From: Hydrocarboniphaga sp965279055
GTDB lineage: Bacteria; Pseudomonadota; Gammaproteobacteria; Nevskiales; Nevskiaceae
Assembly (NCBI RefSeq): GCF_965279055.1
Contig: NZ_OZ257125.1
Location: forward strand, 1,426,001-1,490,000
Length of the DNA: 64,000 nt
Direction: 5' to 3'
Positions 40,903-49,071 of this stretch are shown here, in pieces. The first letter of the stretch is position 1. Each line of letters begins with the position of its first letter. The notes under the pieces were generated by a model. The model did no database searches. It was not told the DNA's origin and worked only from the letters and a program-made list of their open reading frames with translations. The position numbers and the translations under genes are program-made.

Positions 40903-43305
40903 ATGAGTTCGGGCCGTCTCCGCCGCCGCCGTCAAGGCGCCAGCGGTCTGTTGCTGCTGCCTTTGCTGAGTGCGCCGGTGTGGGCGCAGACCGATGCCGC
41001 GCTGGACACCGTGCCGGTGCAGACCGAGACGCCGGCCGAAGCGACGCCGCAGCGTGCCGACGACGCCGGCCCGGTGCTGCTGGAAGAAGTGGTGGTCACC
41101 GCGCGCAAGCGCGCCGAGCCGCTGCAGGACGTACCGGTGTCGATCTCGGCGTTCTCCGCCGAGCAACTCGACGCGCGCGGCATCGTCGACGTGCGCGATC
41201 TGGGCATCGCCGTGCCCGGCCTGCAGTTCACCGATCTGGCCGGCTACAACCTGATCTACATCCGCGGCATCGGTACCGACGCCTTCATCCCGTCGGCCGA
41301 TCCCAGCGTCGCGACCTATCTGGACGGCGTGTACTTTCCGTCGGCGCACAGCATGGCGCAGTCCTTCGGTGCGCTGGAGCGCATCGAAGTGCTGAAAGGC
41401 CCGCAGGGCACCTTGTTCGGCCGCAATTCCACCGGCGGCGCGGTGATGCTGTGGACCAAGGACCCGGGTCCGGTTGCGGAGACTTCGATCCAGGCGAGCT
41501 ACGCGCCGCGCTTCGAAGACAGCAAGACCCGCGTCTATACCAGCGTGCCGCTGGGCGACAACCTGGCATTCAGCGTCTCGGGTTTCTATAACCGTGCCGA
41601 CAATTACTACCAGCTCGACAACGGCGGCGATCATGGCCTGCCGACCGAAATCAACCGCGGCGGCCGCGTCAAGCTCGGCTTCTACCCGGCGGACAATCTG
41701 CAGATCGTGCTCAGCGGCATGTTGATGCAGCAGCGCGGCACGTCGACGACGACCTCGGCGAATACCGATCCGAACGGCCTGGGCGTCACCATCCCGGCCC
41801 AGACGCGCGACTACGTCGTCACCGCCAACTCGCAGCCTTCGCTGGTCACCGACACGCGCGCCTATTACGGCAAGATCGACTGGCAGCATCCCGGCGTCGA
41901 CGTGAAGCTGCTCGGCAGCTACTACTACACCAACGCCCACGATTACGTTTACGACTTCGATGGCTCGTCGCAGCCGATCGCGACTTATGGCGCCGACAGC
42001 GATTACCAGCGCATCGTCACCAGCGAACTGCAGTTCACGTCGAACGCCGAAAGCTGGGGAGCCAGCTGGCTGAAGTGGGTCGGCGGTCTGTACTACCTGC
42101 GCAGTGAAGGTGGCTACAAGCCCGGCTATCTGCGTCTGGTCGACAGCATCAACCTGCCGCTGGCGAATGTGGTCAATGGCGTGCTCGACGCGCTGCCCGA
42201 CGCGCTCGGCGATCCGCTGCAGGAAGCGCTCGGCGGCCTGCCGCTGCCGTCGTCGCTGACGTTCTATTTCAACGGCCTGGTGCAGGCGGAATCGTATTCG
42301 GCCTATGCGCAGACCACGGCCAGCGCGACCCGCTGGCTGGATTTCACGCTCGGCGCGCGCTACCAGCGCGAGACGCGCAAGCTGCTGGATTCGGATTTCA
42401 GCATCGGCAATCTCGGCGGCGGCAACAGCACCTTGATCCCGTGGAGCGACCAGTCGTCGACGGTGCACAACCTGTCGCCGAAAGCCTCGATCGAAGTGCG
42501 TCCGTTCAAGGACTTCATGCTGTACACCTCGTACACCAAGGGCTTCAAGAGCGCGACCTACAACATCATCAACATCTACACGCCGCCGGATTACGTGAAG
42601 CCCGAAGAGGTCACGTCCTACGAGGCCGGCATCAAGTCGGAATGGTTCCAGCGCTCGCTGCGTTTCAACGTCGCGGCGTTCCAGAACGAGATCAAGAATC
42701 TGCAGACCGGCTTCGTCTCGTTCACGTCCGGCGGTGCGATCAACTTCGAAAACGCCGGCAAGGCGCGCATCCGCGGCGTCGAAGTCGACACCGTCTGGCA
42801 GCCGCTGCGCGAATGGGATCCGGGTCTGGTGCTGTCCGGCGGCGCGACCTGGCTCAAGGCGATCTACACCGACTACGACAGCGGCCACTACTTCACCGAC
42901 AGCGGCTTTGCCGCGCAGAGCGATTGCAGCAATCCCGACAGCCCGCGTTGCAACTCCTTCGACGGCAACCGCATCGTGCGCACGCCCAAGTTCTCGGCCA
43001 CCGCCAGCATCAGCCAGAGTTTCGACGTGCCCGGTGGCACGCTCGACATCGCCGGCGATTACTACTACAACTCGGGCTACTACTACCTGGCGCAGAACTC
43101 GCCCAATTCGCTGGAGCCGCACTACGACCTGATCGGCGCGCGTATCAGTTATCTCTACGAGCCCTGGACCTTGCGCCTGACGCTGTTCGGCGAGAATCTC
43201 GGCGACGAGCGCTACGACCTCGCGCAGTTCCACACCGACTTCGGTCGCGAGGACACGCTGGCGCCGCCGGTGACTTACGGTGTGCGCCTGAACTGGGATT
43301 TCTGA
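40903..43305 (+). CDS. TonB-dependent outer-membrane receptor
   Basis: The product is 800 residues. After the signal peptide (GLLLLPLLSAPVWA) comes a TonB-box-like stretch and a plug domain (EEVVVTARKRAEPLQDVPVS, then IDPSVATYLDGVYF-like and RIEVLKGPQGTLFGRNSTGG). The beta-barrel follows and ends in a hydrophobic LNWDF. Such receptors import scarce ligands with TonB energy. The ligand is not given by sequence. The position in a copper and thiol locus suggests a copper chelate or an organosulfur compound, but the plug most resembles the large receptor group of sphingomonads and Nevskia relatives, which includes many unassigned members. gggagag precedes the ATG. Confidence 0.9.
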   Translation: MSSGRLRRRRQGASGLLLLPLLSAPVWAQTDAALDTVPVQTETPAEATPQRADDAGPVLLEEVVVTARKRAEPLQDVPVSISAFSAEQLDARGIVDVRDLGIAVPGLQFTDLAGYNLIYIRGIGTDAFIPSADPSVATYLDGVYFPSAHSMAQSFGALERIEVLKGPQGTLFGRNSTGGAVMLWTKDPGPVAETSIQASYAPRFEDSKTRVYTSVPLGDNLAFSVSGFYNRADNYYQLDNGGDHGLPTEINRGGRVKLGFYPADNLQIVLSGMLMQQRGTSTTTSANTDPNGLGVTIPAQTRDYVVTANSQPSLVTDTRAYYGKIDWQHPGVDVKLLGSYYYTNAHDYVYDFDGSSQPIATYGADSDYQRIVTSELQFTSNAESWGASWLKWVGGLYYLRSEGGYKPGYLRLVDSINLPLANVVNGVLDALPDALGDPLQEALGGLPLPSSLTFYFNGLVQAESYSAYAQTTASATRWLDFTLGARYQRETRKLLDSDFSIGNLGGGNSTLIPWSDQSSTVHNLSPKASIEVRPFKDFMLYTSYTKGFKSATYNIINIYTPPDYVKPEEVTSYEAGIKSEWFQRSLRFNVAAFQNEIKNLQTGFVSFTSGGAINFENAGKARIRGVEVDTVWQPLREWDPGLVLSGGATWLKAIYTDYDSGHYFTDSGFAAQSDCSNPDSPRCNSFDGNRIVRTPKFSATASISQSFDVPGGTLDIAGDYYYNSGYYYLAQNSPNSLEPHYDLIGARISYLYEPWTLRLTLFGENLGDERYDLAQFHTDFGREDTLAPPVTYGVRLNWDF

Positions 43306-43315
43306 GGCTTTTTTT

Positions 43316-43340
43316 GCCCTCTCCCACAAGGGGAGAGGGC
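43316..43340. repeat. Family F repeat
   Basis: gccctctcccacaaggggag with its complement forms a near-perfect hairpin in the gap between the TonB receptor and the YeeE-type genes. The T-run lies on its 5' side, so it is not an intrinsic terminator for the plus strand. Confidence 0.75.
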
Positions 43341-43360
43341 AGAGAATTGAAGGTGACGAG

Positions 43361-43780
43361 ATGACTTTGCAATCGGTAATCCACGCGCTGATCGGCGGCG
43401 TGCTGATCGGCTCCTCGGTCAGCCTGATGCTGCTCGGCCTGGGCCGCATCGCCGGCATCAGCGGGCTGTTCGGCTCGCTGATCACCGGGCGTTACACCGC
43501 GGTGGCGCTGTGGTTCATCACCGGCCTGCTCGCCGCGCCGTGGGTGGCGAGCCTGCTCGGCTTTTGGTCGCGTCCGGACTATCTGGCCAACCCGGCCTGG
43601 CCCAAGCTGCTGTTTGCCGGCCTGCTGGTCGGCATCGGCACACAGCTCGGTTCGGGCTGCACCAGCGGCCACGGCATCTGCGGCATGGCCAACCTGTCGC
43701 AGCGCAGTGTCACCGCGACGATGATCTTCATGGGCGTCGCGGCGCTGGTCGTCGCACTGGGTTTCGGAGGTGTCGCATGA
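43361..43780 (+). CDS. YeeE/YedE-family half transporter, PmpA-like
   Basis: The product is 139 residues with four hydrophobic segments. The motif GSGCTSGHGICG near residue 100 is the cysteine-bearing signature of the YeeE/YedE (thiosulfate/sulfur) transporters. It is half the length of YeeE, and the second half is the next gene, overlapping by four bases. This PmpA/PmpB arrangement accompanies persulfide dioxygenase in bigR operons of Xylella and Agrobacterium. aaggtgacgag precedes the ATG. Confidence 0.9.
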   Translation: MTLQSVIHALIGGVLIGSSVSLMLLGLGRIAGISGLFGSLITGRYTAVALWFITGLLAAPWVASLLGFWSRPDYLANPAWPKLLFAGLLVGIGTQLGSGCTSGHGICGMANLSQRSVTATMIFMGVAALVVALGFGGVA

Positions 43781-44247
43781 ACCTGCTGATCCGCGGTATC
43801 GCGCTGCTCGCCGGCCTGTTGTTCGGCAGCGGCATGCTGGTCTCCGGCATGGCCGATCCGAAGAAAGTGCTGAGCTTTCTGGATGTCAGCCGCGACTGGG
43901 ACCCGTCGCTGGCCTTCGTCATGGGCTCGGCGCTGGCGATCGCGTTCCCGGTGTTCGCGATCGCGCGGCGCCGCCGGCGTACGCTGGTCACCGATCTGCC
44001 GATCACGCTGCCGGCGCGTTCGCCGATCACGCCGCAGCTGCTGGCCGGTGCGACGATCTTCGGCGCCGGTTGGGGTCTGTCCGGCCTGTGCCCGGGCCCG
44101 GTGCTGGTGGTCGCCAGCGGTGGCAGCGTCGGCGCCATCGTGTTCGTCGCGGCGATGGCGGCGGGCATGGTGCTGTCGGCCAGGCTCGCGCCGATCCTGT
44201 TCGCGGCAGCCAAAACCCCTCTCCCTTTGGGAAAGGGGCAGGGCTGA
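43777..44247 (+). CDS. YeeE/YedE-family half transporter, PmpB-like (DUF6691)
   Basis: The product is 156 residues with four hydrophobic segments. It begins LLIRGIALLAGLLFGSGMLVSGMADPKKVL (shown by GMLVSGMADPKKVL) and has GWGLSGLCPGPVLV, the counterpart of the cysteine motif in the first half. The pair should form one sulfur-compound channel in the inner membrane. The last ten residues (KTPLPLGKGQG) and the stop come from a family F repeat. A persulfide dioxygenase gene follows. Confidence 0.9.
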   Translation: MNLLIRGIALLAGLLFGSGMLVSGMADPKKVLSFLDVSRDWDPSLAFVMGSALAIAFPVFAIARRRRRTLVTDLPITLPARSPITPQLLAGATIFGAGWGLSGLCPGPVLVVASGGSVGAIVFVAAMAAGMVLSARLAPILFAAAKTPLPLGKGQG

Positions 44248-44321
44248 GGGACTCGACGTGAGCGCTGCACTTGAACGTCCTCATCCGGCGCTGCGCGCCA
44301 CCTTCTCCCGAAGGGAGAAGG
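44214..44321. repeat. Family F repeat pair
   Basis: Units at 44214-44247 (cccctctccctttgggaaag) and 44279-44321 (ccttctcccgaagggagaag) flank a short spacer. The first forms the 3' end of the PmpB-like gene, and the second lies before the persulfide dioxygenase start. Confidence 0.8.
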
Positions 44322-44358
44322 CAACCGAAGACGGCACGGTCATTGCCACTGAAAACAC

Positions 44359-45066
44359 ATGATCTTCCGCCAGCTTTTCGAGCGTAATTCCAGCACCTAC
44401 ACCTACCTGCTGGCGTCGCGCGCCGGCGGTGAGGCGCTGATCATCGATCCGGTGCTGGAGAAGACCGATGAGCTGGTCGCGCTGATCGACGAGCTGGGTC
44501 TGAAGCTGGCGATCGCGGTGGACACGCATACCCATGCCGACCACGTCACCGGCCTTGGCGCACTGCGTGCAGCCACCGGCTGCGTCACCGCCATGGGCGA
44601 GCACAGCCGCGCCGACTGCGTCAGCACGCGCTTTCGCGATGGCGAGGCCCTGAACCTGGACGGCATCGCGTTGCGCGCGATTTATACGCCGGGCCACACC
44701 GATGAATCCTTCAGCCTGGTGGTCGAGCGTTCCGACGCGGCGGGCGAGGGCCGGGTGTTCACCGGCGACGCCTTGCTGATCCGTGGCACCGGCCGCACCG
44801 ACTTCCAGAACGGCGATCCCTACGCGGCCTACGATTCGATCTTCAACAAGCTGCTGCGCCTGCCCGACGACACCCTGGTCTACCCGGCACACGACTACAA
44901 GGGCCGCACCGTGTCCACGGTGGCCGAAGAGCGCGCGCACAACCCGCGGCTGCAGGTGCGCGACGCCGACGAATATGCGCGTTTGATGAACGGCCTGAAC
45001 CTGCCGGTGCCGCAGCTGATGCACGTCGCGGTGCCCGCCAACCTGCGCTGCGGCCGGCTGTCCTGA
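44359..45066 (+). CDS. ETHE1-type persulfide dioxygenase (metallo-beta-lactamase fold)
   Basis: The product is 235 residues. Iron ligands are in THTHADH (His57, His59, His62) with further ligands in TPGHT and YPAHDYKG. GRTDFQNGDP is typical of ETHE1 and separates it from glyoxalase II. The enzyme oxidises glutathione persulfide, the product of sulfide oxidation, to sulfite and glutathione in the cytosol. It lacks the rhodanese domain present in Blh of bigR operons. Context with the PmpA/PmpB-like pair supports sulfide detoxification. No ArsR/BigR-type repressor gene is in the window. Confidence 0.92.
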   Translation: MIFRQLFERNSSTYTYLLASRAGGEALIIDPVLEKTDELVALIDELGLKLAIAVDTHTHADHVTGLGALRAATGCVTAMGEHSRADCVSTRFRDGEALNLDGIALRAIYTPGHTDESFSLVVERSDAAGEGRVFTGDALLIRGTGRTDFQNGDPYAAYDSIFNKLLRLPDDTLVYPAHDYKGRTVSTVAEERAHNPRLQVRDADEYARLMNGLNLPVPQLMHVAVPANLRCGRLS

Positions 45067-45185
45067 GTCGCCTTCGGGCCGCGGCTGCGGCCTGCGCGTA
45101 GGTGTTCAGACGCCGGACATCTGCCCCGGCGCATATCTGCTAGCCTCGTCGCGGATCACCACAGCGACAGCAACAGGACAGGCGT

Positions 45186-46661
45186 GTGAGCGAGGCCAGC
45201 GCGGCAAAGTCACGGGCAGCGATGCCGAAAAGAGTCTCGACCGGCATCTTCGGCCTGGACAACATTCTCGACGGCGGCCTGGTTCCCGGCGCGGTCTATA
45301 TCGTCCAGGGCCAGCCCGGCGCCGGCAAGACAATCCTGGCGAACCAGTTCTGTTTCCACCGCGTCGCCCAGGGCGAGAAGGTGCTGTACCTGACGCTGCT
45401 GGCCGAGTCGCACTCGCGGCTGATGCAGCACCTCAGCGGTATGAGTTTTTACGACGAGGGCCAGATCCCCGGCTCGGTGTTCTACGTCAGCGGCTTCGAC
45501 GATCTGCAGAGCGAGGGTCTGCAGGGCATCCTCAAGCTGCTCAACAGCGAGAGCATGCGGCTGAAGGCGACGACCATCGTCATCGACGGCCTGTTCGTGC
45601 TCGAGGAGAGCGTCGCCTCGGAGCGCGAGTTCCGCAAGTTCATCAACTACCTGTCGAACCTGGCCAACCTGCTCGGCAGCACCATCCTGCTGCTGACCAA
45701 CAGCCGTCGCGGCCCGACCAGCCCGGAGTACACGATGGTCGACGGCTGGATCGAGATCGGCATGATGACGCTCGATTACCGCAGCTACCGCTATCTGCAG
45801 ATGCACAAGTTCCGTGGCAGCGGCTTCGTGCTCGGCCGGCATATGGCGCTGATCAGCAATGACGGCATGCGCGTGCTGCCGCGGCTGGAGACCGTCACCG
45901 GCCTGGCGCCGAACAACGGCAGCGACGAGCCGCCGCTGCCCACCGGCGCGACCGAACTCGATGCGATGCTGCACGGCGGCCTGCCGCATGGCTCCAGCAG
46001 CCTGGCGCTGGGGCCGACCGGTATCGGCAAGACCACGCTCGGCCTGCAGTTCGTCGGCGAATCCAGCGCCGCCGAGCCCGGCCTGATCTTCTCGTTCTAT
46101 GAAACGCCCAAGCGCATCTGCCGCAAGGCCGCCAGCCTGGGCTTGAACATCGAGCAGCAGATCGCCGACGGCAGTGTCGAGGTGCTGTGGCAGTCGCTGA
46201 CCGACACCCTGCTCGACGACATCGGCTACCGCCTGCTCGGCGCGGTGCGTCGTCGCGGCGTCAAGCGCCTGTTCGTCGACGGCATCGACGCCATCGAGCA
46301 GTCCTCGATCTATCCGGCGCGGCTGGCGCCTTTCCTCGCCGCGCTGGCCAATGCGCTGCGCGACGAGGGCGTGACCTCGATCTTCACCTCGGAGATTCCG
46401 CAGCTGGTCGGCGGCGAAGCCGAGATCGCGTTCGGCGCGGTATCGGCGGTCGCCGAAAACATCATGCTGCTGCGCTACGTCGAAATGGATTCGGCACTGC
46501 GTCGAGTGTTCTCGCTGGTCAAGGTTCGCGAAAGCGATTTCGACGCGACGCTGCGCGAACTGACCATCACCTCGAAAGGGCTCAAGCTGCAGCCCCTGCC
46601 TGCGCCCATGGAGGGGCTGCTCACCGGTCATGCGCGTCGCCACAAGCCAGCCGGGTCGTAG
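45186..46661 (+). CDS. KaiC-like double RecA-domain ATPase
   Basis: The product is 491 residues with two KaiC domains. Walker A motifs are GQPGAGKT at 42-49 and GPTGIGKTT from 276. The C-terminal block with ENIMLLRYVEMDSALRRVF and KVRESDFDATLRELTI matches KaiC CII. Where KaiC has the phosphorylation pair Ser431-Thr432, this protein has Ser-Ala (in AVSAVAEN), so only the serine is kept. No KaiA or KaiB is nearby. Such proteins outside cyanobacteria often pair with response regulators, as here, three bases downstream. The start is GTG. Confidence 0.87.
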   Translation: MSEASAAKSRAAMPKRVSTGIFGLDNILDGGLVPGAVYIVQGQPGAGKTILANQFCFHRVAQGEKVLYLTLLAESHSRLMQHLSGMSFYDEGQIPGSVFYVSGFDDLQSEGLQGILKLLNSESMRLKATTIVIDGLFVLEESVASEREFRKFINYLSNLANLLGSTILLLTNSRRGPTSPEYTMVDGWIEIGMMTLDYRSYRYLQMHKFRGSGFVLGRHMALISNDGMRVLPRLETVTGLAPNNGSDEPPLPTGATELDAMLHGGLPHGSSSLALGPTGIGKTTLGLQFVGESSAAEPGLIFSFYETPKRICRKAASLGLNIEQQIADGSVEVLWQSLTDTLLDDIGYRLLGAVRRRGVKRLFVDGIDAIEQSSIYPARLAPFLAALANALRDEGVTSIFTSEIPQLVGGEAEIAFGAVSAVAENIMLLRYVEMDSALRRVFSLVKVRESDFDATLRELTITSKGLKLQPLPAPMEGLLTGHARRHKPAGS

Positions 46662-46664
46662 CGG

Positions 46665-47039
46665 ATGAATGCCGTGCCCCGCCATGTTCTGCTCGTCGAG
46701 GACGAGCCGGGCGCCATGATCACCGTCTCCCTTCTGCTGGAGATGATGGGCTATCGCGTCACCCAGGCGGCCAACGGCAAACGCGCGCTCGAGACCCTGA
46801 AGCTGGAGATTCCGGACATCGTCGTCACCGACTACATGATGCCGCACATGAACGGTATCGAGCTGATCAAAGCGATGCAGGCCGAGCCGGCGTTCGCGCC
46901 GGTGCCGGTGATCCTGACCAGCGCCGCGCTGCCGCCGGAGATCGACACCAGCCGCGTCGCGGCCGGCTTCCTGAGCAAGCCGTATCGCATCGATGCACTG
47001 GTGGCGCTGATCGGGCGGGTGCTGGATCAGCAGGGCTGA
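46665..47039 (+). CDS. Single-domain response regulator
   Basis: The product is 124 residues, a bare receiver domain. The phospho-acceptor is Asp56 in VVTDYMMPHMNG, the acidic pair is in LLVEDEPG, and the conserved Lys is in FLSKPYRIDAL. With no output domain it must act by binding a partner. The gene begins three bases after the KaiC-like gene, so the ATPase is the likely partner. No histidine kinase is encoded in the window. Confidence 0.92.
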   Translation: MNAVPRHVLLVEDEPGAMITVSLLLEMMGYRVTQAANGKRALETLKLEIPDIVVTDYMMPHMNGIELIKAMQAEPAFAPVPVILTSAALPPEIDTSRVAAGFLSKPYRIDALVALIGRVLDQQG

Positions 47040-47065
47040 GGCTGGCTTTACCCCGTCCTGACGCG

Positions 47066-47083
47066 GTGTTACTTTGGTAACAC
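47066..47083. promoter_or_regulatory. Operator-like palindrome upstream of the toxin-antitoxin pair
   Basis: A perfect seven-base inverted repeat gtgttac/gtaacac surrounds tttg. It ends 17 bases before the antitoxin ATG. Ribbon-helix-helix antitoxins usually bind such sites to repress their own operon. The role is inferred from position and symmetry. Confidence 0.65.
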
Positions 47084-47100
47084 TTGACTCAGAGTGCGCC

Positions 47101-47385
47101 ATGGCCACCACTTCGTTGAAGCTTCCTGAAGACGTCAAGCGACTGGCCGCTGCCGCGGCCAAGCTGCGCGGCATCAGCTCCCACGCTTTCATGGTCGAGG
47201 CGATCCGTGAGGTTGCCAGCGCCGAGGAGCGTCGGGCGGCGTTCGTTGCGCAAGCGGTCGAGGCCAGGGCGGAGACGCTGCGAACCGGCAGCGGTCATCC
47301 GGCAGCCGAGGTTCACGACTATCTGCAGAAGCGTGCGCAGGGAAAAAAGCCGCCCCGGCCCGCGGCTAGGCCTTGGCGCAGCTGA
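47101..47385 (+). CDS. Ribbon-helix-helix antitoxin (ParD/CopG-like)
   Basis: The product is 94 residues. The N-terminus TTSLKLPEDVKRLAAAAAKL is the beta-strand and first helix of a ribbon-helix-helix DNA-binding domain, followed by GISSHAFMVEAIREV. The C-terminal half is charged and probably binds the toxin. A palindrome sits in the promoter, consistent with autorepression. Its end overlaps the toxin start by 13 bases. Confidence 0.87.
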   Translation: MATTSLKLPEDVKRLAAAAAKLRGISSHAFMVEAIREVASAEERRAAFVAQAVEARAETLRTGSGHPAAEVHDYLQKRAQGKKPPRPAARPWRS

Positions 47386-47669
47386 TCTATTCCCGGCAGG
47401 CGCTCGTTGATCTGGATCGCCTGATCGATCTTCTGCTCGAGGTCGATGCGCCGATGGCGCCGCAGGCCGCCACGCTCATCACCGAAGCGGTTCAGGTTAT
47501 GGCGAACCATCCGCTGATCGGCCGTGGCATCGAGGCGGGCCTGCGCGAACTGATCATTTCACGCGGCAGAACGGCGTATGTGGCGCTCTATAGCTACGAG
47601 CCTGCCGACGACAGCGTGCTGGTGCTGGCAATCCGGCATTCGCGCGAGGCCGGCTATCCGGCGGAGTAG
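47373..47669 (+). CDS. RelE/ParE-family toxin
   Basis: The product is 98 residues from a TTG start. The chain has the RelE/ParE pattern: IYSRQALVDLDRLIDLLLE in the first helices, HPLIGRGIEAGLRELII in the middle and VLVLAIRHSREAGYP at the end, where the arginine-histidine pair is typical. ParE-type toxins inhibit gyrase, while RelE types cut mRNA. The sequence leans to the ParE side. It overlaps and follows its antitoxin, the standard gene order. Confidence 0.87.
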   Translation: MAQLIYSRQALVDLDRLIDLLLEVDAPMAPQAATLITEAVQVMANHPLIGRGIEAGLRELIISRGRTAYVALYSYEPADDSVLVLAIRHSREAGYPAE

Positions 47670-47679
47670 ATCCACGGCA

Positions 47680-48963
47680 TCAATTCGGAACCGCGTTGAC
47701 CTGATCCAGGATCAGCGGCCGCAGCGCGCCCCAGATCGACGTGGCGGTGTCGGTGTCGCTGTTGGTCAGCAGCACCGCGGCGTAGCGGCGGTCGAAGTCC
47801 ACCCAGGGCAGGCTGCCGAGCAGGCCGGGGTTGGACAACTCGGGGCCGGCGCTGCCGGGGTGGGACGCGGTGTCGGTGATCCACCAGCCTAGCGAATAGC
47901 CGTGCAGGCCGGCGCTGGCCGGCGCCGGCGTGTAGTACACCGGCAGGCCGTCGATCTCGCTGCGCTGCAGCGACTGCACCTGCGCCGCGTCGAGCAGGCG
48001 CGTCGTGCCGTCGGCGGCGAGGCCGCCGTCGAGCAGCATCTGCAGCAGCTTGACGTAGTCGTCGGTACTGGCGACGGCGCCGCCGGCGATGCGCGGGTTC
48101 TGTGTGGAATCGCCCCAGCTCAGGCCTGAGCCCAGCGGCGTGCCGATGCGTTGGCGGAACAGCGTGTTCCAGGCGACGCCGCTGACCTGCTGCGCGACGT
48201 AGCCGACGACCTGATAGCCGGCACCGCTATAGCCGAAGCGCGTCCCCGGCGGGAACACCAGCGCGGTATCGGCGATCTCCTGCGTGCAGGCGGCGAGCGT
48301 GCTGGCGGTGTCGGACAGGCAGGCCGAGGAGTAGGGAATGCCCGAGGTGTGGTCGAGCAGCATGCGCAGCGTGATCGCGGATTTGGCCGCCGGCCAGCTG
48401 ATGTCGCTGCCGAGATAGTTCACCACCGGCATGTCGAGATCGAGCAGGCCGTCGCGCACCAGGCTCAGGACCAGCAGCGCCGTCGGGCCCTTGCTGGCCG
48501 AGGCCAGGGCCACGCGCGCGGTGCTGGCGAGATTGCCACCACCACGGGTGTAGCGGCTGTTGCTGGCGGTGCTGCTGCTGACCGCCACCGCGAAGCTATA
48601 GCCGGCGACCTGGCCGCTGTCGCTGCCGACGCTGGCGTCGAGCCGGGTCGCCAGCGCGCTCCAGTCGTAGCTGGTCGGCGTCGGGGTCGGTGTGCTGCCG
48701 GAGCCGTTGTCCGTGCCGGTTCCGGTGTCGCTTCCGCTTCCGCTGGTTCCGGTACCCGTGCCGCTACCGGCATCGGTTCCAGAGCCGGTGCCGCTACCCG
48801 TGCCCGTCCCGGTCGCGCCGTCGCTGCCGGCGCTTGCGGCCGGTGCGCTGTCCGAACTCGAGCCGCCACCACCACCGCAGGCCGCGAGCAGCAGGGCGGC
48901 GAACAGCGCGGCGGCGAGGGGGGCTGCGCGCCGCAGCGGCGGTGTCGAGTGTTGGTAAGGCAT
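47680..48963 (-). CDS. Beta-lactamase-fold serine hydrolase lipoprotein
   Basis: The product is 427 residues. A lipoprotein signal ends in LLLAACGGGG. Residues about 33-95 are a low-complexity linker of Gly, Thr, Ser and Asp (GTGTGSGTGSGTDAGSG). The class C beta-lactamase/esterase core follows, with the SxxK nucleophile in ASASKGPTALL, a tyrosine motif YSGAGYQVVG and an HxG-like HPGSAGPEL. It may be a D-aminopeptidase, esterase or carboxypeptidase rather than a resistance enzyme. It converges with the toxin gene, with ten bases between them. Confidence 0.85.
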   Translation of the reverse strand: MPYQHSTPPLRRAAPLAAALFAALLLAACGGGGGSSSDSAPAASAGSDGATGTGTGSGTGSGTDAGSGTGTGTSGSGSDTGTGTDNGSGSTPTPTPTSYDWSALATRLDASVGSDSGQVAGYSFAVAVSSSTASNSRYTRGGGNLASTARVALASASKGPTALLVLSLVRDGLLDLDMPVVNYLGSDISWPAAKSAITLRMLLDHTSGIPYSSACLSDTASTLAACTQEIADTALVFPPGTRFGYSGAGYQVVGYVAQQVSGVAWNTLFRQRIGTPLGSGLSWGDSTQNPRIAGGAVASTDDYVKLLQMLLDGGLAADGTTRLLDAAQVQSLQRSEIDGLPVYYTPAPASAGLHGYSLGWWITDTASHPGSAGPELSNPGLLGSLPWVDFDRRYAAVLLTNSDTDTATSIWGALRPLILDQVNAVPN

Positions 48964-49071
48964 GGACGCAAGCTAGTGCGCGCCGGGTTGCCTGGCGCAG
49001 CGCCGCCGATGAACGTGCGGTCCTGACGCGACCGGCGCGACCGGCGGCCGCGCGTGCCTTGCCGTGCGCGG

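Noticed and set aside
40600..43485. 961-codon open frame on the minus strand
   Set aside because: It mirrors the TonB receptor gene, which has clear plug and barrel motifs. The antisense product is Arg/Ala/Val-rich without motifs.
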